Of a stretch of 34,824 nt of DNA, positions 1 through 7,290 are shown one piece after another (the first letter of the stretch is position 1; the number at the start of each line of letters is the position of its first letter). Under the pieces are notes generated by a model. It did not search any database. It saw only the letters and a program-made list of their open reading frames with translations, and was not told the DNA's origin. A program made the position numbers and the translations under genes. The stretch is from contig ONLG01000016.1 of NCBI GenBank assembly GCA_900318625.1, forward strand, positions 1-34,824, read 5' to 3'. Source of the DNA: an uncultured Prevotella sp. GTDB taxonomy: Bacteria > Bacteroidota > Bacteroidia > Bacteroidales > Bacteroidaceae.

Positions 1-642
1 TATATCGTAACGTATAGCTTTGTTCAGCAGGAACGATTCGGACAGGAAGGTGAGGTAATTGGAAATCGTCTGACTGCCTATGCTTACATTCTTAACACTC
101 TTGAAAGTATTTGATAATTTTGTAGGATTGCATGGAGCACCTATAGACGATGCCAAAATAAGCACCAACTCACGCAGCTCATTATCATTTTTGATTCTAT
201 GTCGTTCAATTATATCTGCCAAATAAACTGTTTCGAACAGCCCTTTCAGGTAGTTTATTTTTTTCTCTTCGGTTTCAAAAGATTGAATGAGCGGTAAACC
301 ACCATAAGTATAGTATTCGCGCCATGCGTCTTGCTTGTCACCGCCAACGGCAGAGTAGAACTCTGCAAAAGACAGAGGGTTCACATGGATAGTCTCTCCT
401 CGACCACGAAACTCCGTTGGAATATCTGAAGACAGGAAGTGAGAGTTACTACCAGTCACGTATGTGTCGGCATTTTCAATATGACGGAAACTATTTAATA
501 CATCGACAAATTCATCCATCAGTTGTACCTCATCAATGATGATGTAATACGACTCCTTGTCCTTGATACGGTCATGAACATAGTGGAGCATAGTGTCTGG
601 ATTTCTCAGCTCCTTGTTCGTGCGGTCTTCAAGGTCTGCATT
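1..642 (-). pseudogene. AAA-family ATPase (DUF4143 type), N-terminally truncated remnant, also cut by window edge
   Basis: The minus frame stays open from 714 to 1 and encodes recognisable AAA_14/DUF4143 ATPase sequence: a Walker B segment (YYIIIDEVQLMDEF), then TGSNSHFLSSDI, TEFRGRGE, PLSFAEFY and YYTYGGLP, which are hallmarks of the group. Family members normally begin about 60 residues earlier with a Walker A segment of the GIRRCGKS kind. Here similarity fades upstream of NADLEDRTNKEL (about 642) and the next in-frame codon upstream is the pabB stop at 715-717. The first Met (about 589) lies only about 20 residues before Walker B, so no version starting here could carry the P-loop. I infer a decayed 5'-deleted copy. 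The C-terminal end lies outside the window. Native proteins of this type are poorly characterised and often sit near mobile regions. Confidence 0.8.
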
Positions 643-714
643 AAATTTTTGCCAATATTGGCAATTTTTTAATGTAATGGAATATGATAACCCGTTGTTT
701 TTAGCAATAAAAAG

Positions 715-2292
715 TTATAATATTTTTGTTACTTCAATCGCTAGCGCCTCATGAATATCCATCATGGCATTGATGAAATATATGGTTTTGTAGTGTCGTA
801 TCTCATCAACAGGGATATGTCGTTCTGTTATCACTCCATTGTCGATAAGACGTTGACGGCAAGTGCCATGTAGTAGTGCATCGGTGGGGGTGAACATATT
901 GCCTTCATAATCTTCGAATACGAGATTACAATAACTGGCATCGGTTATCATCCCGTTACGAACAATGATGACATCGTCGGTGTGGGCTTGCTTAACAAGA
1001 TGTGCCAACTGGCGACGGTCAACACTTTTATAAGTGTAGCGGATGGTGGCGTCGTAAACAAGGGCAACACTCTTTCGATATTTGGGTGTGTAGGGAGTGA
1101 ATTCAATGGCGCGAATGACATCGGTATATTCAATGCGGCATTTGAATCGCCCTTTTTTTGCTTTCTCCGGAATCTCAAGATGTAGTTCTGGCATCGGCTT
1201 GTCGTAAATATCCTTAATGGTCTTTTCCATTCGTTTAAGATGATATGACAAATACATGGGTTGCCCGTTATTGATGCAGATCACTTCTGAAAAGGCTGGT
1301 TTTCGGAGTGGAAGATATATCTTTTCAATCACTTCATGGTATTCGCTATATGCATCACTCATCGCTGTGATTCCACCACCGCTACGATAGAATTTCTGTC
1401 CGGCAGAGTCCTGTTCTATATATCTGATAATCACACTGCTATCAAATGAGGCTCCATCAAAATAACCAAACACCCCAGTATAAAATCCGCGTGGCTCTTC
1501 TTCCGCCTCTCTTATCAGTTGTATAGTGCGTGGTTTGGGTGCGCCCGATATACTTCCTGCTGGGAGCATGGACAGGATGATTTTTCCGAGGTTGCGTTGC
1601 CAATCCTTTGGTAAGATGCCTGTTATCTCACTACTTATCTGAAGTATATGTGCCCGGTCGCTGTGAATCTCGGTGGCGTATCGGTAGCGTTCTACATGGA
1701 CATTCTCGGCAAACATACTCAAGTCGTTCCTCATCAGATCTACCACAGTGGCATGTTCTGCACTTTCTTTCTTGTTGGCAAGGATAAGGTCTTTTGCGTG
1801 AGGAATATCGGCATTGATAGTTCCTTTCATCGGATGAGTGGATATCTTACCGTCGTGGCTGATGGTCACAAAACATTCGGGCGAGAAACAAACGAAACGA
1901 TCAGGGATGCAGAGCGAATAGCGGGCATCGGTCATATAGAAAAGATCTTCCAAACCCAATGTGGTTTGAACAGGTGTTTTCAGTGTGAGATTTGTCAAAA
2001 ACGAATTGCCCTGATGTAGTCCTTTCTCCACGATATCAAAACGTTGTTTGTATCTGTCGAATGGCTCTGCCTGGAATGTGAATGTCTCGTTATTCCCCTG
2101 AAACAGGTCTTTGTTTACATTTGAAGCCGACGGAATATCAAAAAGAATATCGGTTTGATGTCGCGGTTCTTCAGCAATAATAAACTCGGTACATTCAAAA
2201 TTTGCAACAAAAAGAAATTCCTTTTGTTGTGCTGCAAGATGTGAGATGCGTTCAGTAGCATCGTTTACGTTGTAAAATGTGGAATATGCCAT
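715..2292 (-). CDS. pabB: Bifunctional aminodeoxychorismate synthase component I / aminodeoxychorismate lyase (PabB-PabC fusion)
   Basis: This 525-residue fusion would make 4-aminobenzoate for folate in the cytoplasm. The PabB half (about 1-330) converts chorismate and ammonia to aminodeoxychorismate. It shows PMKGT (154-158), VVDLMRNDL (183-191), PAGSISGAPK (244-253), RGFYTGVFGY (268-277) and GGGIT (305-309), as in the chorismate-binding family. The C-terminal half (about 335-525) is a fold-type IV PLP domain that would eliminate pyruvate: Lys in YKSVDRRQL (K422) matches the PLP lysine, followed by NGMITDASYCNLVF and the LLHGTCRQRL phosphate-binding region. An amidotransferase subunit (PabA) is not in the window. 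A -7 element TAACTTTG lies on the minus strand at 2389-2396, giving a leader of about 90 nt. The start has no clear Shine-Dalgarno, which is normal for this phylum. The assignment is firm; the fusion is known in Bacteroidota. Confidence 0.93.
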   Translation of the reverse strand: MAYSTFYNVNDATERISHLAAQQKEFLFVANFECTEFIIAEEPRHQTDILFDIPSASNVNKDLFQGNNETFTFQAEPFDRYKQRFDIVEKGLHQGNSFLTNLTLKTPVQTTLGLEDLFYMTDARYSLCIPDRFVCFSPECFVTISHDGKISTHPMKGTINADIPHAKDLILANKKESAEHATVVDLMRNDLSMFAENVHVERYRYATEIHSDRAHILQISSEITGILPKDWQRNLGKIILSMLPAGSISGAPKPRTIQLIREAEEEPRGFYTGVFGYFDGASFDSSVIIRYIEQDSAGQKFYRSGGGITAMSDAYSEYHEVIEKIYLPLRKPAFSEVICINNGQPMYLSYHLKRMEKTIKDIYDKPMPELHLEIPEKAKKGRFKCRIEYTDVIRAIEFTPYTPKYRKSVALVYDATIRYTYKSVDRRQLAHLVKQAHTDDVIIVRNGMITDASYCNLVFEDYEGNMFTPTDALLHGTCRQRLIDNGVITERHIPVDEIRHYKTIYFINAMMDIHEALAIEVTKIL

Positions 2293-2388
2293 GAATCCTG
2301 ATAATTAAGATAAAAAAGCATCGGGATTCTTGTGCATCTGATAACGCACATGATACGGACACAGTTGTGTGTCCTCATAATGCAAACG

Positions 2389-2396
2389 CAAAGTTA
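2389..2396 (-). promoter_or_regulatory. Predicted -7 promoter element of pabB
   Basis: TAACTTTG on the minus strand matches the Bacteroidota primary sigma -7 consensus TAnnTTTG. No good TTTG -33 box is seen at the usual 19-21 nt. Transcription would start near 2382. The leader contains a short hairpin (GGACAC...GTGTCC at about 2358-2375). Confidence 0.55.
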
Positions 2397-2650
2397 GTGA
2401 TTTTCTGTTTCATTACCGTATAAAGTGATGAAAAAGATATAAAAATGATTGTATTTTACAGAAAATTAGATTTTTCTTCTTTATTTTCCCTGGAAATAAT
2501 TAATTTTGAAAACGTATTATTACAAAAGGATGTACAACCTCTTCCAAACAACTCCATGCTTATGGTTGCTACCAGTGGCACCGCTGTCGTTATTTAATTC
2601 CCTCACCAGCATATAGGAAATTATATTGGCTTTCTCATCTGAGAATCTCA

Positions 2651-2769
2651 AAACCATTTGTTATCGCATTCGTACCGTTAATAATCATCATAAACAAATC
2701 GATGAAAGCGGCGAAATACATTTGTCCGATACTATCCGAAAAATTAGGATACCTTCGGACAAATGGTTT
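2651..2769. repeat. Imperfect inverted-repeat element in the dnaK-pabB gap
   Basis: AAACCATTTGT (2651-2661) is the exact reverse complement of ACAAATGGTTT (2759-2769). Inside, CATTTGTCCGA (2719-2729) pairs exactly with TCGGACAAATG (2755-2765), with a further inner stem TATCC/GGATA (2733-2737/2747-2751). The 3' arm can pair with either of two upstream arms. Together with 2397-2650, where I see no gene, this fills the 557-base gap. The ORFs across it are short, overlap on both strands and resemble no family known to me. Confidence 0.6.
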
Positions 2770-2794
2770 ATGACATCCCGATATGAACAAAGAA

Positions 2795-2830
2795 AAAATA
2801 GCGTGTGGTATTTGCACCACACGCTATTTT
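2795..2830 (-). terminator. Rho-independent terminator of dnaK
   Basis: A perfect 15-bp stem (2795-2809 with 2816-2830) encloses a six-base loop. Read on the minus strand, just after the dnaK stop, it is followed by a T-rich run (TTTTTTCTTTG). The stem is flanked by A/T runs on both sides, so it could act in either direction. Confidence 0.9.
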
Positions 2831-2849
2831 CTTATTATATAATTATTAA

Positions 2850-4772
2850 TTACTTCACCTCCTCGAAGTCGGCATCCTGAATGGTGTCGTCGGTGTTGCC
2901 AGCCTGCTGCTGCGTTCCGGCCTGCTGTCCGCCCTGGAAGCCGGCACCGGGACCAGCCTGTGCACCACCAGCTTGCGAGTACATCTGCTGGCTGGCAGTC
3001 TGCATAACCTGATTAAGGTTGTTGATGGCGTTGTCGATTGCCGTCACGTCGCCGTTCTTGTGGGCATCCTTCAAGGTCTGGAGTGCGGTTTCGATAGCCG
3101 GTTTCTGGTCGGCAGGTATCTTGTCGCCGTTGTCCTTGAGGAAGGTCTCAGTGGTGAAGATGAGCGAGTCAGCCTGGTTCATCTTGTCGATGCGCTCGCG
3201 TTCGCGCTTGTCAGCCTCGGCATTGGCTTCAGCCTCAGCCTTCATGCGGTTGATTTCGTCCTCACTCAGACCAGACGAAGCCTCGATGCGGATAGCCTGC
3301 TCCTTGCCCGTGGCCTTGTCCTTGGCCGATACGTTGAGGATACCGTTGGCATCGATGTCGAACGTAACCTCAATCTGAGGCACTCCGCGGCGTGCCGGAG
3401 CAATGCCCTCGAGGTTGAACTGGCCGATAGACTTGTTCTGCGAAGCCATCGGGCGCTCACCCTGCAGCACGTGGATGGTAACTGCGGTCTGGTTGTCTAC
3501 TGCCGTAGAGAACGTTTCGCTCTTCTTGCAAGGTATTGTGGTGTTGGCTTCGATAAGCTTGGTCATTACGCCACCGAGAGTCTCGATACCGAGTGTCAGC
3601 GGAGTAACGTCGAGCAGCACGATGTCGCCCACTCCACCTTCCTTGTTGAGAATTGCGCCCTGGATAGATGCACCCACAGCCACTACCTCATCGGGGTTAA
3701 CGCCCTTCGACGGCTCCTTGCCGAAGTAGTTCTTGACGAGAGTCTGCACTGCAGGAATACGGCTCGAACCACCTACGAGGATTACTTCGTCGATGTCGCT
3801 TGTCGACAGCTTGGCATCGCGGATGGCGTTCTGGCATGGTACCAGACAAGCCTGAATGAGCGAGTGGGCCAGCTGTTCGAACTGAGCACGGGTGAGAGTC
3901 TTTACCAAGTGCTTGGGCACACCGCCCTCGGCAGTGATATACGGCAGGTTGATTTCCGTGGTAGTGGTGCTCGACAGCTCAATCTTGGCTTTCTCGGCAG
4001 CCTCCTTCAGTCGCTGCATAGCCATCGGGTCTTTGGTAAGGTCGATGCCCTCGGCACTCTTGAAGTCGTTAACCAGCCAGTCGATGATAACCTGGTCGAA
4101 GTCGTCGCCGCCCAGGTGGGTGTCACCATTGGTGGAAAGCACCTCGAACACGCCGCCGCCGAACTCCAGAATACTAATATCGAACGTACCTCCACCGAGG
4201 TCGAACACGGCTATCTTCATGTCCTTGTTGGCCTTGTCAACGCCGTAGGCCAGCGCAGCAGCCGTAGGCTCGTTGACGATACGCTGCACGTTGAGTCCGG
4301 CAATCTGTCCGGCCTCCTTTGTGGCCTGTCGCTGCGAGTCGCTGAAGTATGCAGGCACGGTGATTACGGCATCCGTCACTTCCTGTCCCAGATAGTCCTC
4401 AGCGGTCTTCTTCATCTTCTGGAGCACCATTGCCGAGATTTCCTGCGGCGTGTACTTGCGTCCGTCGATGTCAACTCGCGGGTATCCGCCTTCGTTTACC
4501 ACGGTGAACGGCACACGTGTGGCCTCCTTCTCGGCCTGTGCGTAGGTCTCGCCCATGAAGCGCTTGATACTGTAGACGGTGTTCTTCGGGTTCGTGATGG
4601 CCTGACGCTTGGCAGGATCGCCCACCTTGCGCTCGCCTCCCTCAACGAAGCCAATCACCGACGGAGTGGTGCGCTTGCCCTCGCTGTTGGCTATTACCAC
4701 TGGTTCGTTGCCCTCGAAAACGGCAACACAACTGTTAGTTGTTCCTAAGTCAATTCCAATAATCTTTCCCAT
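2850..4772 (-). CDS. dnaK: Chaperone DnaK (Hsp70)
   Basis: This 640-residue cytoplasmic ATP-dependent chaperone works with DnaJ and GrpE, neither of which is in this window. The nucleotide-binding domain is complete: [18 protein letters not shown] at the N terminus, [46 protein letters not shown] and [14 protein letters not shown]. The substrate-binding domain carries [14 protein letters not shown] and the acidic tail ends in DADFEEVK. Length is typical for DnaK. The gene appears to be transcribed alone, with a terminator at 2795-2830. No CIRCE element (TTAGCACTC-N9-GAGTGCTAA) and no TAnnTTTG box is visible upstream. Instead a sigma-54-like sequence (4835-4851) and a long palindrome (4877-4905) occupy the promoter region, so its control may differ from neighbouring genes. 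Confidence 0.99.
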   Translation of the reverse strand: MGKIIGIDLGTTNSCVAVFEGNEPVVIANSEGKRTTPSVIGFVEGGERKVGDPAKRQAITNPKNTVYSIKRFMGETYAQAEKEATRVPFTVVNEGGYPRVDIDGRKYTPQEISAMVLQKMKKTAEDYLGQEVTDAVITVPAYFSDSQRQATKEAGQIAGLNVQRIVNEPTAAALAYGVDKANKDMKIAVFDLGGGTFDISILEFGGGVFEVLSTNGDTHLGGDDFDQVIIDWLVNDFKSAEGIDLTKDPMAMQRLKEAAEKAKIELSSTTTTEINLPYITAEGGVPKHLVKTLTRAQFEQLAHSLIQACLVPCQNAIRDAKLSTSDIDEVILVGGSSRIPAVQTLVKNYFGKEPSKGVNPDEVVAVGASIQGAILNKEGGVGDIVLLDVTPLTLGIETLGGVMTKLIEANTTIPCKKSETFSTAVDNQTAVTIHVLQGERPMASQNKSIGQFNLEGIAPARRGVPQIEVTFDIDANGILNVSAKDKATGKEQAIRIEASSGLSEDEINRMKAEAEANAEADKRERERIDKMNQADSLIFTTETFLKDNGDKIPADQKPAIETALQTLKDAHKNGDVTAIDNAINNLNQVMQTASQQMYSQAGGAQAGPGAGFQGGQQAGTQQQAGNTDDTIQDADFEEVK

Positions 4773-4834
4773 AGTTGTATTTTTTATTTGTTTTTAATTT
4801 CTTTGATTGCTGTCATTTCAGACACCTATCACAG

Positions 4835-4851
4835 TGCAAACCGTGTGCCAA
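4835..4851 (-). promoter_or_regulatory. Candidate sigma-54 (-24/-12) promoter upstream of dnaK
   Basis: On the minus strand the sequence is TTGGCACACGGTTTGCA. It matches the sigma-54 consensus YTGGCACG-N4-TTGCW except for one base, with exactly ten bases between the invariant GG and GC. Transcription would start near 4824, giving a leader of about 50 nt before the dnaK ATG. The match is read directly from sequence; its function is inferred. Confidence 0.5.
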
Positions 4852-4876
4852 GGCTCTGGCAGGCCCATAAATGACA

Positions 4877-4905
4877 GAAAGGTATGACAACTTGTCACAC
4901 CTTTC
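4877..4905. repeat. 29-bp near-perfect palindrome upstream of dnaK
   Basis: The arms at 4877-4890 and 4892-4905 (GAAAGGTATGACAA / TTGTCACACCTTTC) differ at a single position and flank one central base. It sits about 26 bp upstream of the sigma-54-like element and 31 bp after the stop of the gene at 4936. It could be an activator site, or a terminator stem for that gene, although no T-run follows on the minus strand. Confidence 0.6.
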
Positions 4906-4935
4906 CGCTTGTCAAATGCCACTAAAACGATGACA

Positions 4936-5337
4936 CTACCTCGCTGAAAAGTTCACAGGAAGCATGAAATAGCACCTCACGGGCTTACCGCCGTTCATTG
5001 CAGGGTTCCACTTCGGCATCGACTTTACCACACGGACAGCCTCTTTGTCCAAGGCCGGAGCCACACTGCGCTCAACTTTCACCTTGCCCACCGAGCCGTC
5101 TTTCTCTATCACTATCTTCAATATCACGCGCCCGCTGAGTTCTTCTCCGCCGTTACCGACCGGCTTCCTGAGGTTCTGACTAATCCACTTGGCCCCGTTG
5201 CCCTTGAATGACGGCATCTGTTCTGCCACTGTGTAGATTTTGTCACCGTCGCTCACCTTGTTGTTTGTTGCCCCTGCAGCCATCGGCAGGAGGCTCATTG
5301 CTGCCATGAGCAGCATTGCTGCGATTGTTTTTTTCAT
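4936..5337 (-). CDS. Secreted TonB C-terminal-domain protein
   Basis: The protein has 133 residues, with a signal peptide of about 23 (MKKTIAAMLLMAAMSLLPMA, then AGA). Residues about 40-133 match the TonB C-terminal domain: GRVILKIVIEKDGSVGKVKV, then LDKEAVRVVKSMPKWNPAMNGGKPVRCYFMLPV. In that family this domain contacts the TonB box of outer-membrane receptors. Here there is no N-terminal membrane anchor and no proline-rich spacer, so the protein is probably free in the periplasm rather than a working energy transducer. Such stand-alone domains are common in Bacteroidota and their role is unclear. I see no TAnnTTTG box just upstream. Three phased palindromes (5395-5453) lie 58-116 bp upstream of the start and could be operators. 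Confidence 0.85.
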   Translation of the reverse strand: MKKTIAAMLLMAAMSLLPMAAGATNNKVSDGDKIYTVAEQMPSFKGNGAKWISQNLRKPVGNGGEELSGRVILKIVIEKDGSVGKVKVERSVAPALDKEAVRVVKSMPKWNPAMNGGKPVRCYFMLPVNFSAR

Positions 5338-5394
5338 TGCTATGTTGTTATAAGGTTAATAATTTCATGCCATCTATACCTGTTGCCAACAAGT

Positions 5395-5453
5395 AATATG
5401 GGCCATATTACCGACCAATATGGGCCATATTACCGACCAATATGGGCCATATT
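5395..5453. repeat. Array of three 22-bp-spaced ATATGGGCCATAT palindromes (fourth copy at 5591-5605)
   Basis: The 15-mer AATATGGGCCATATT occurs at 5395-5409, 5417-5431 and 5439-5453, exactly 22 bp apart, with spacers ACCGACC between the first three. A fourth copy lies at 5591-5605. The core has 7-bp arms around a single G. A related array with the same spacing occurs at 25735-25791. Confidence 0.9.
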
Positions 5454-5651
5454 ACAAGCCCACCCCCAACCCCTCTCCAAGGGAGGGGAGCCTAAAGGCT
5501 CTCCATAAGGGCTATAAGTCCTTATATTTCCCATAAGACATATTAGCCATATAAACCTTCCCCCCTTTGGGGGGATTGTGGGGGGCTACCAATATGGGCC
5601 ATATTACAAGCCCACCCCCACCCCCTCCCCAAGGGAGGGGAGCCTAAAGAA
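5439..5651. repeat. Duplicated GC-rich intergenic repeat (two direct copies and one inverted degenerate copy)
   Basis: Positions 5439-5498 and 5591-5650 are nearly identical 60-bp copies: one palindrome, then ACAAGCCCACCCCC, then a hairpin CCCCTCCC-CAA-GGGAGGGG, then AGCCTAAAG. Between them, about 5558-5588 (CCTTCCCCCCTTTGGGGGGA and on) reads like a degenerate copy in the opposite orientation. No protein is plausible here. The rest of the 5338-5791 gap shows nothing further that I can name. Confidence 0.8.
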
Positions 5652-5791
5652 ATGTCAGAACACGGCTCCCACTCTGCAAATATAGCTATTTCAGCAATCC
5701 CCTGCACAAACGAACAACCGGAAACGACTGCCAATCCGTAGATTTGTCAGTCATTTCCGGGTCCTCATGGTATTGATATTGTCTGCTGATG

Positions 5792-7162
5792 TCAGAACTT
5801 ATAGTCGATGCCTATGCCGATTACGTTGTTCGTCCGGCTATAGGTTTCGGTTGCATCGCAGCCTGTTCCGTAGTATCCGAGTCCCTTTGCCTTGTCTCCG
5901 GCAGGTATCTGCTTGGTGTATTTGCTGTAAAGGGTGATGAAGTAACCAGCGTTCAGACGCACCTTCTTCGAGATATTCACGGCAGCTCCGAGTCCGATGG
6001 AGTAGCTGTCGCAGGCAAACGACGTGTTCTGCTGATAGTCGTCGGACAGTCCGTAGTCGGTTCGCTGTCCTCCGAGGCTGAGCGTGAGCACGTCGCTGAC
6101 GTCGTACTCGGCTCCGAGCAGCAGCTCGTTGGTGCCGTGCTTGAGGGTCTTCTGGCGGTCGCCGGCCATCTTGGCATGGCGGTCGTCGAAGAAGTGGTAC
6201 TCGGCAGTGGCGCGGAACTTGGGTGTGAACTCGTAGCCCACGGCCACGGCGAGCAGCGACGGCATATCGTAGCGCGTCTTGGCACCGTCCTTATAGGGAG
6301 CCATCTTTGCACCGAACAGCGCTGCCACCTGCTCGGGAGTCATTCCCTTGACGCTGGCCTCGAGCCTGTTGGTCTTGTTGGGAATGTTGAGCCTTGTGCG
6401 GAACTCGTACTTGGCAGCCACGGTGAGCGGCCCTTTGTGGAAGTCGAGACCCAAGATGGGAGCCACTCCCCAGCCGCGCTGGTCGCAGTCGAGCTGCAAC
6501 GACACCAGTGGATCGCCGCCCTCATCAGGCACGGGAGCTTCTCCGGGCGTTGCAACGACGTGTCCGCGATAGTAGCCATCGTAGTAGCTTGCTCTCACTC
6601 CCACTGCTGCCGAGAGCCATTCGGTTATTTTATAGGTGAAGTTGAGCTGCGCGCCGTAGATGTACTGCTTGCCCTTCATCTGCGAATCGAGGGTGTAGGA
6701 GCCTGGCATGATGCCCTTCTGTGCCATCATTGCCGTGATGGGCACGTTGAACATGGGCACTCCCTCGTCGTATTTCACGAAGCCGCCGCTGCCCACGATG
6801 CCGATCATGGCCGACAACGCCCAGCGGTCGTGCTTGTAGGCGGCAAAGAGTGCGGGCACGATGGGGGCCGAAGCCTTGCCGGGGTACTTCTTTTTGAAGT
6901 CGCTGTCGAGAAATCCGTATATCGACATTTCTATGTCGCGGTTCTGCCAGGGCTTCTGGAAGTTGAGCGACAGCTGCCATCCGTCGTAGCCCCAGGCCAG
7001 TCCGGCTGGGTTGCTGTAGGCGGCATCGATGTCGAACGATGCTCCGCGTGCCATCATACGGTTGAAAGCGATGTGATAATTGGTGTTTGTCATCAGGCCA
7101 CCAGCCTGTGTGGCAACTGCCACAAGCAACAGCATAGCTGAGGTTAAAATAGTTTTCTTCAT
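5792..7162 (-). CDS. FadL/OmpP1-family outer membrane beta-barrel protein
   Basis: The 456-residue protein has a signal peptide (MKKTILTSAMLLLVAVATQA). It is followed by MARGASFDIDAAYSNPAGLAW, the N-terminal signature of the OmpP1/FadL/TodX family, whose NPA-containing plug segment is conserved. The remainder alternates in beta-barrel style and ends in a hydrophobic/aromatic strand (NNVIGIGIDYKF). FadL proteins pass hydrophobic compounds across the outer membrane; the substrate here is unknown. I chose the ATG at 7162 rather than the in-frame ATG at 7189. The signal peptide begins at 7162, and the predicted -7 element (7187-7194) would place the transcript start near 7180, inside the longer version. 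It is apparently monocistronic. Confidence 0.88.
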   Translation of the reverse strand: MKKTILTSAMLLLVAVATQAGGLMTNTNYHIAFNRMMARGASFDIDAAYSNPAGLAWGYDGWQLSLNFQKPWQNRDIEMSIYGFLDSDFKKKYPGKASAPIVPALFAAYKHDRWALSAMIGIVGSGGFVKYDEGVPMFNVPITAMMAQKGIMPGSYTLDSQMKGKQYIYGAQLNFTYKITEWLSAAVGVRASYYDGYYRGHVVATPGEAPVPDEGGDPLVSLQLDCDQRGWGVAPILGLDFHKGPLTVAAKYEFRTRLNIPNKTNRLEASVKGMTPEQVAALFGAKMAPYKDGAKTRYDMPSLLAVAVGYEFTPKFRATAEYHFFDDRHAKMAGDRQKTLKHGTNELLLGAEYDVSDVLTLSLGGQRTDYGLSDDYQQNTSFACDSYSIGLGAAVNISKKVRLNAGYFITLYSKYTKQIPAGDKAKGLGYYGTGCDATETYSRTNNVIGIGIDYKF

Positions 7163-7186
7163 GTCACAGGGTTGGTTATTCGGGTG

Positions 7187-7194
7187 CAAAGTTA
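7187..7194 (-). promoter_or_regulatory. Predicted -7 element of the FadL-like gene
   Basis: TAACTTTG on the minus strand matches TAnnTTTG. A TTTTTG stretch lies 23 bp upstream, slightly far for a -33 box. This element decides the start codon (7162). Confidence 0.6.
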
Positions 7195-7290
7195 TGCTTT
7201 TATATTATAAAAACCGACAAAAAGCACAAAAATCTGCCAAAACCGAACATTCTTGCGTACCTTTACAGCCATTTCGCCAGCATCCGACAG

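Noticed and set aside
715-717. Readthrough from pabB into the ATPase remnant
   Set aside because: The frames agree, but this has a one-in-three chance of occurring. PabC has its normal C-terminal end and TAA shows no readthrough context.
2626-2880. Short ORFs on both strands in the dnaK-pabB gap
   Set aside because: They overlap each other, run through the inverted-repeat element and the dnaK terminator, and look like no protein family.
2973-4748. A 591-codon open frame on the plus strand opposite dnaK
   Set aside because: It is the mirror of dnaK codon usage, has no family resemblance and covers a certain gene. The 450-codon frame at 5789-7141 opposite the FadL-like gene is rejected for the same reason.
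4773-4935. CIRCE heat-shock operator upstream of dnaK
   Set aside because: No TTAGCACTC-N9-GAGTGCTAA pattern is present; the palindrome there has different sequence and a one-base centre.
5395-5453. CRISPR-like array
   Set aside because: The repeats are only 15 bp with 7-bp near-identical spacers; no spacer diversity and no cas genes.
5543-5734. 63-codon minus-strand ORF
   Set aside because: It is a translation of the GC-rich duplicated repeat; composition and position argue against a gene.
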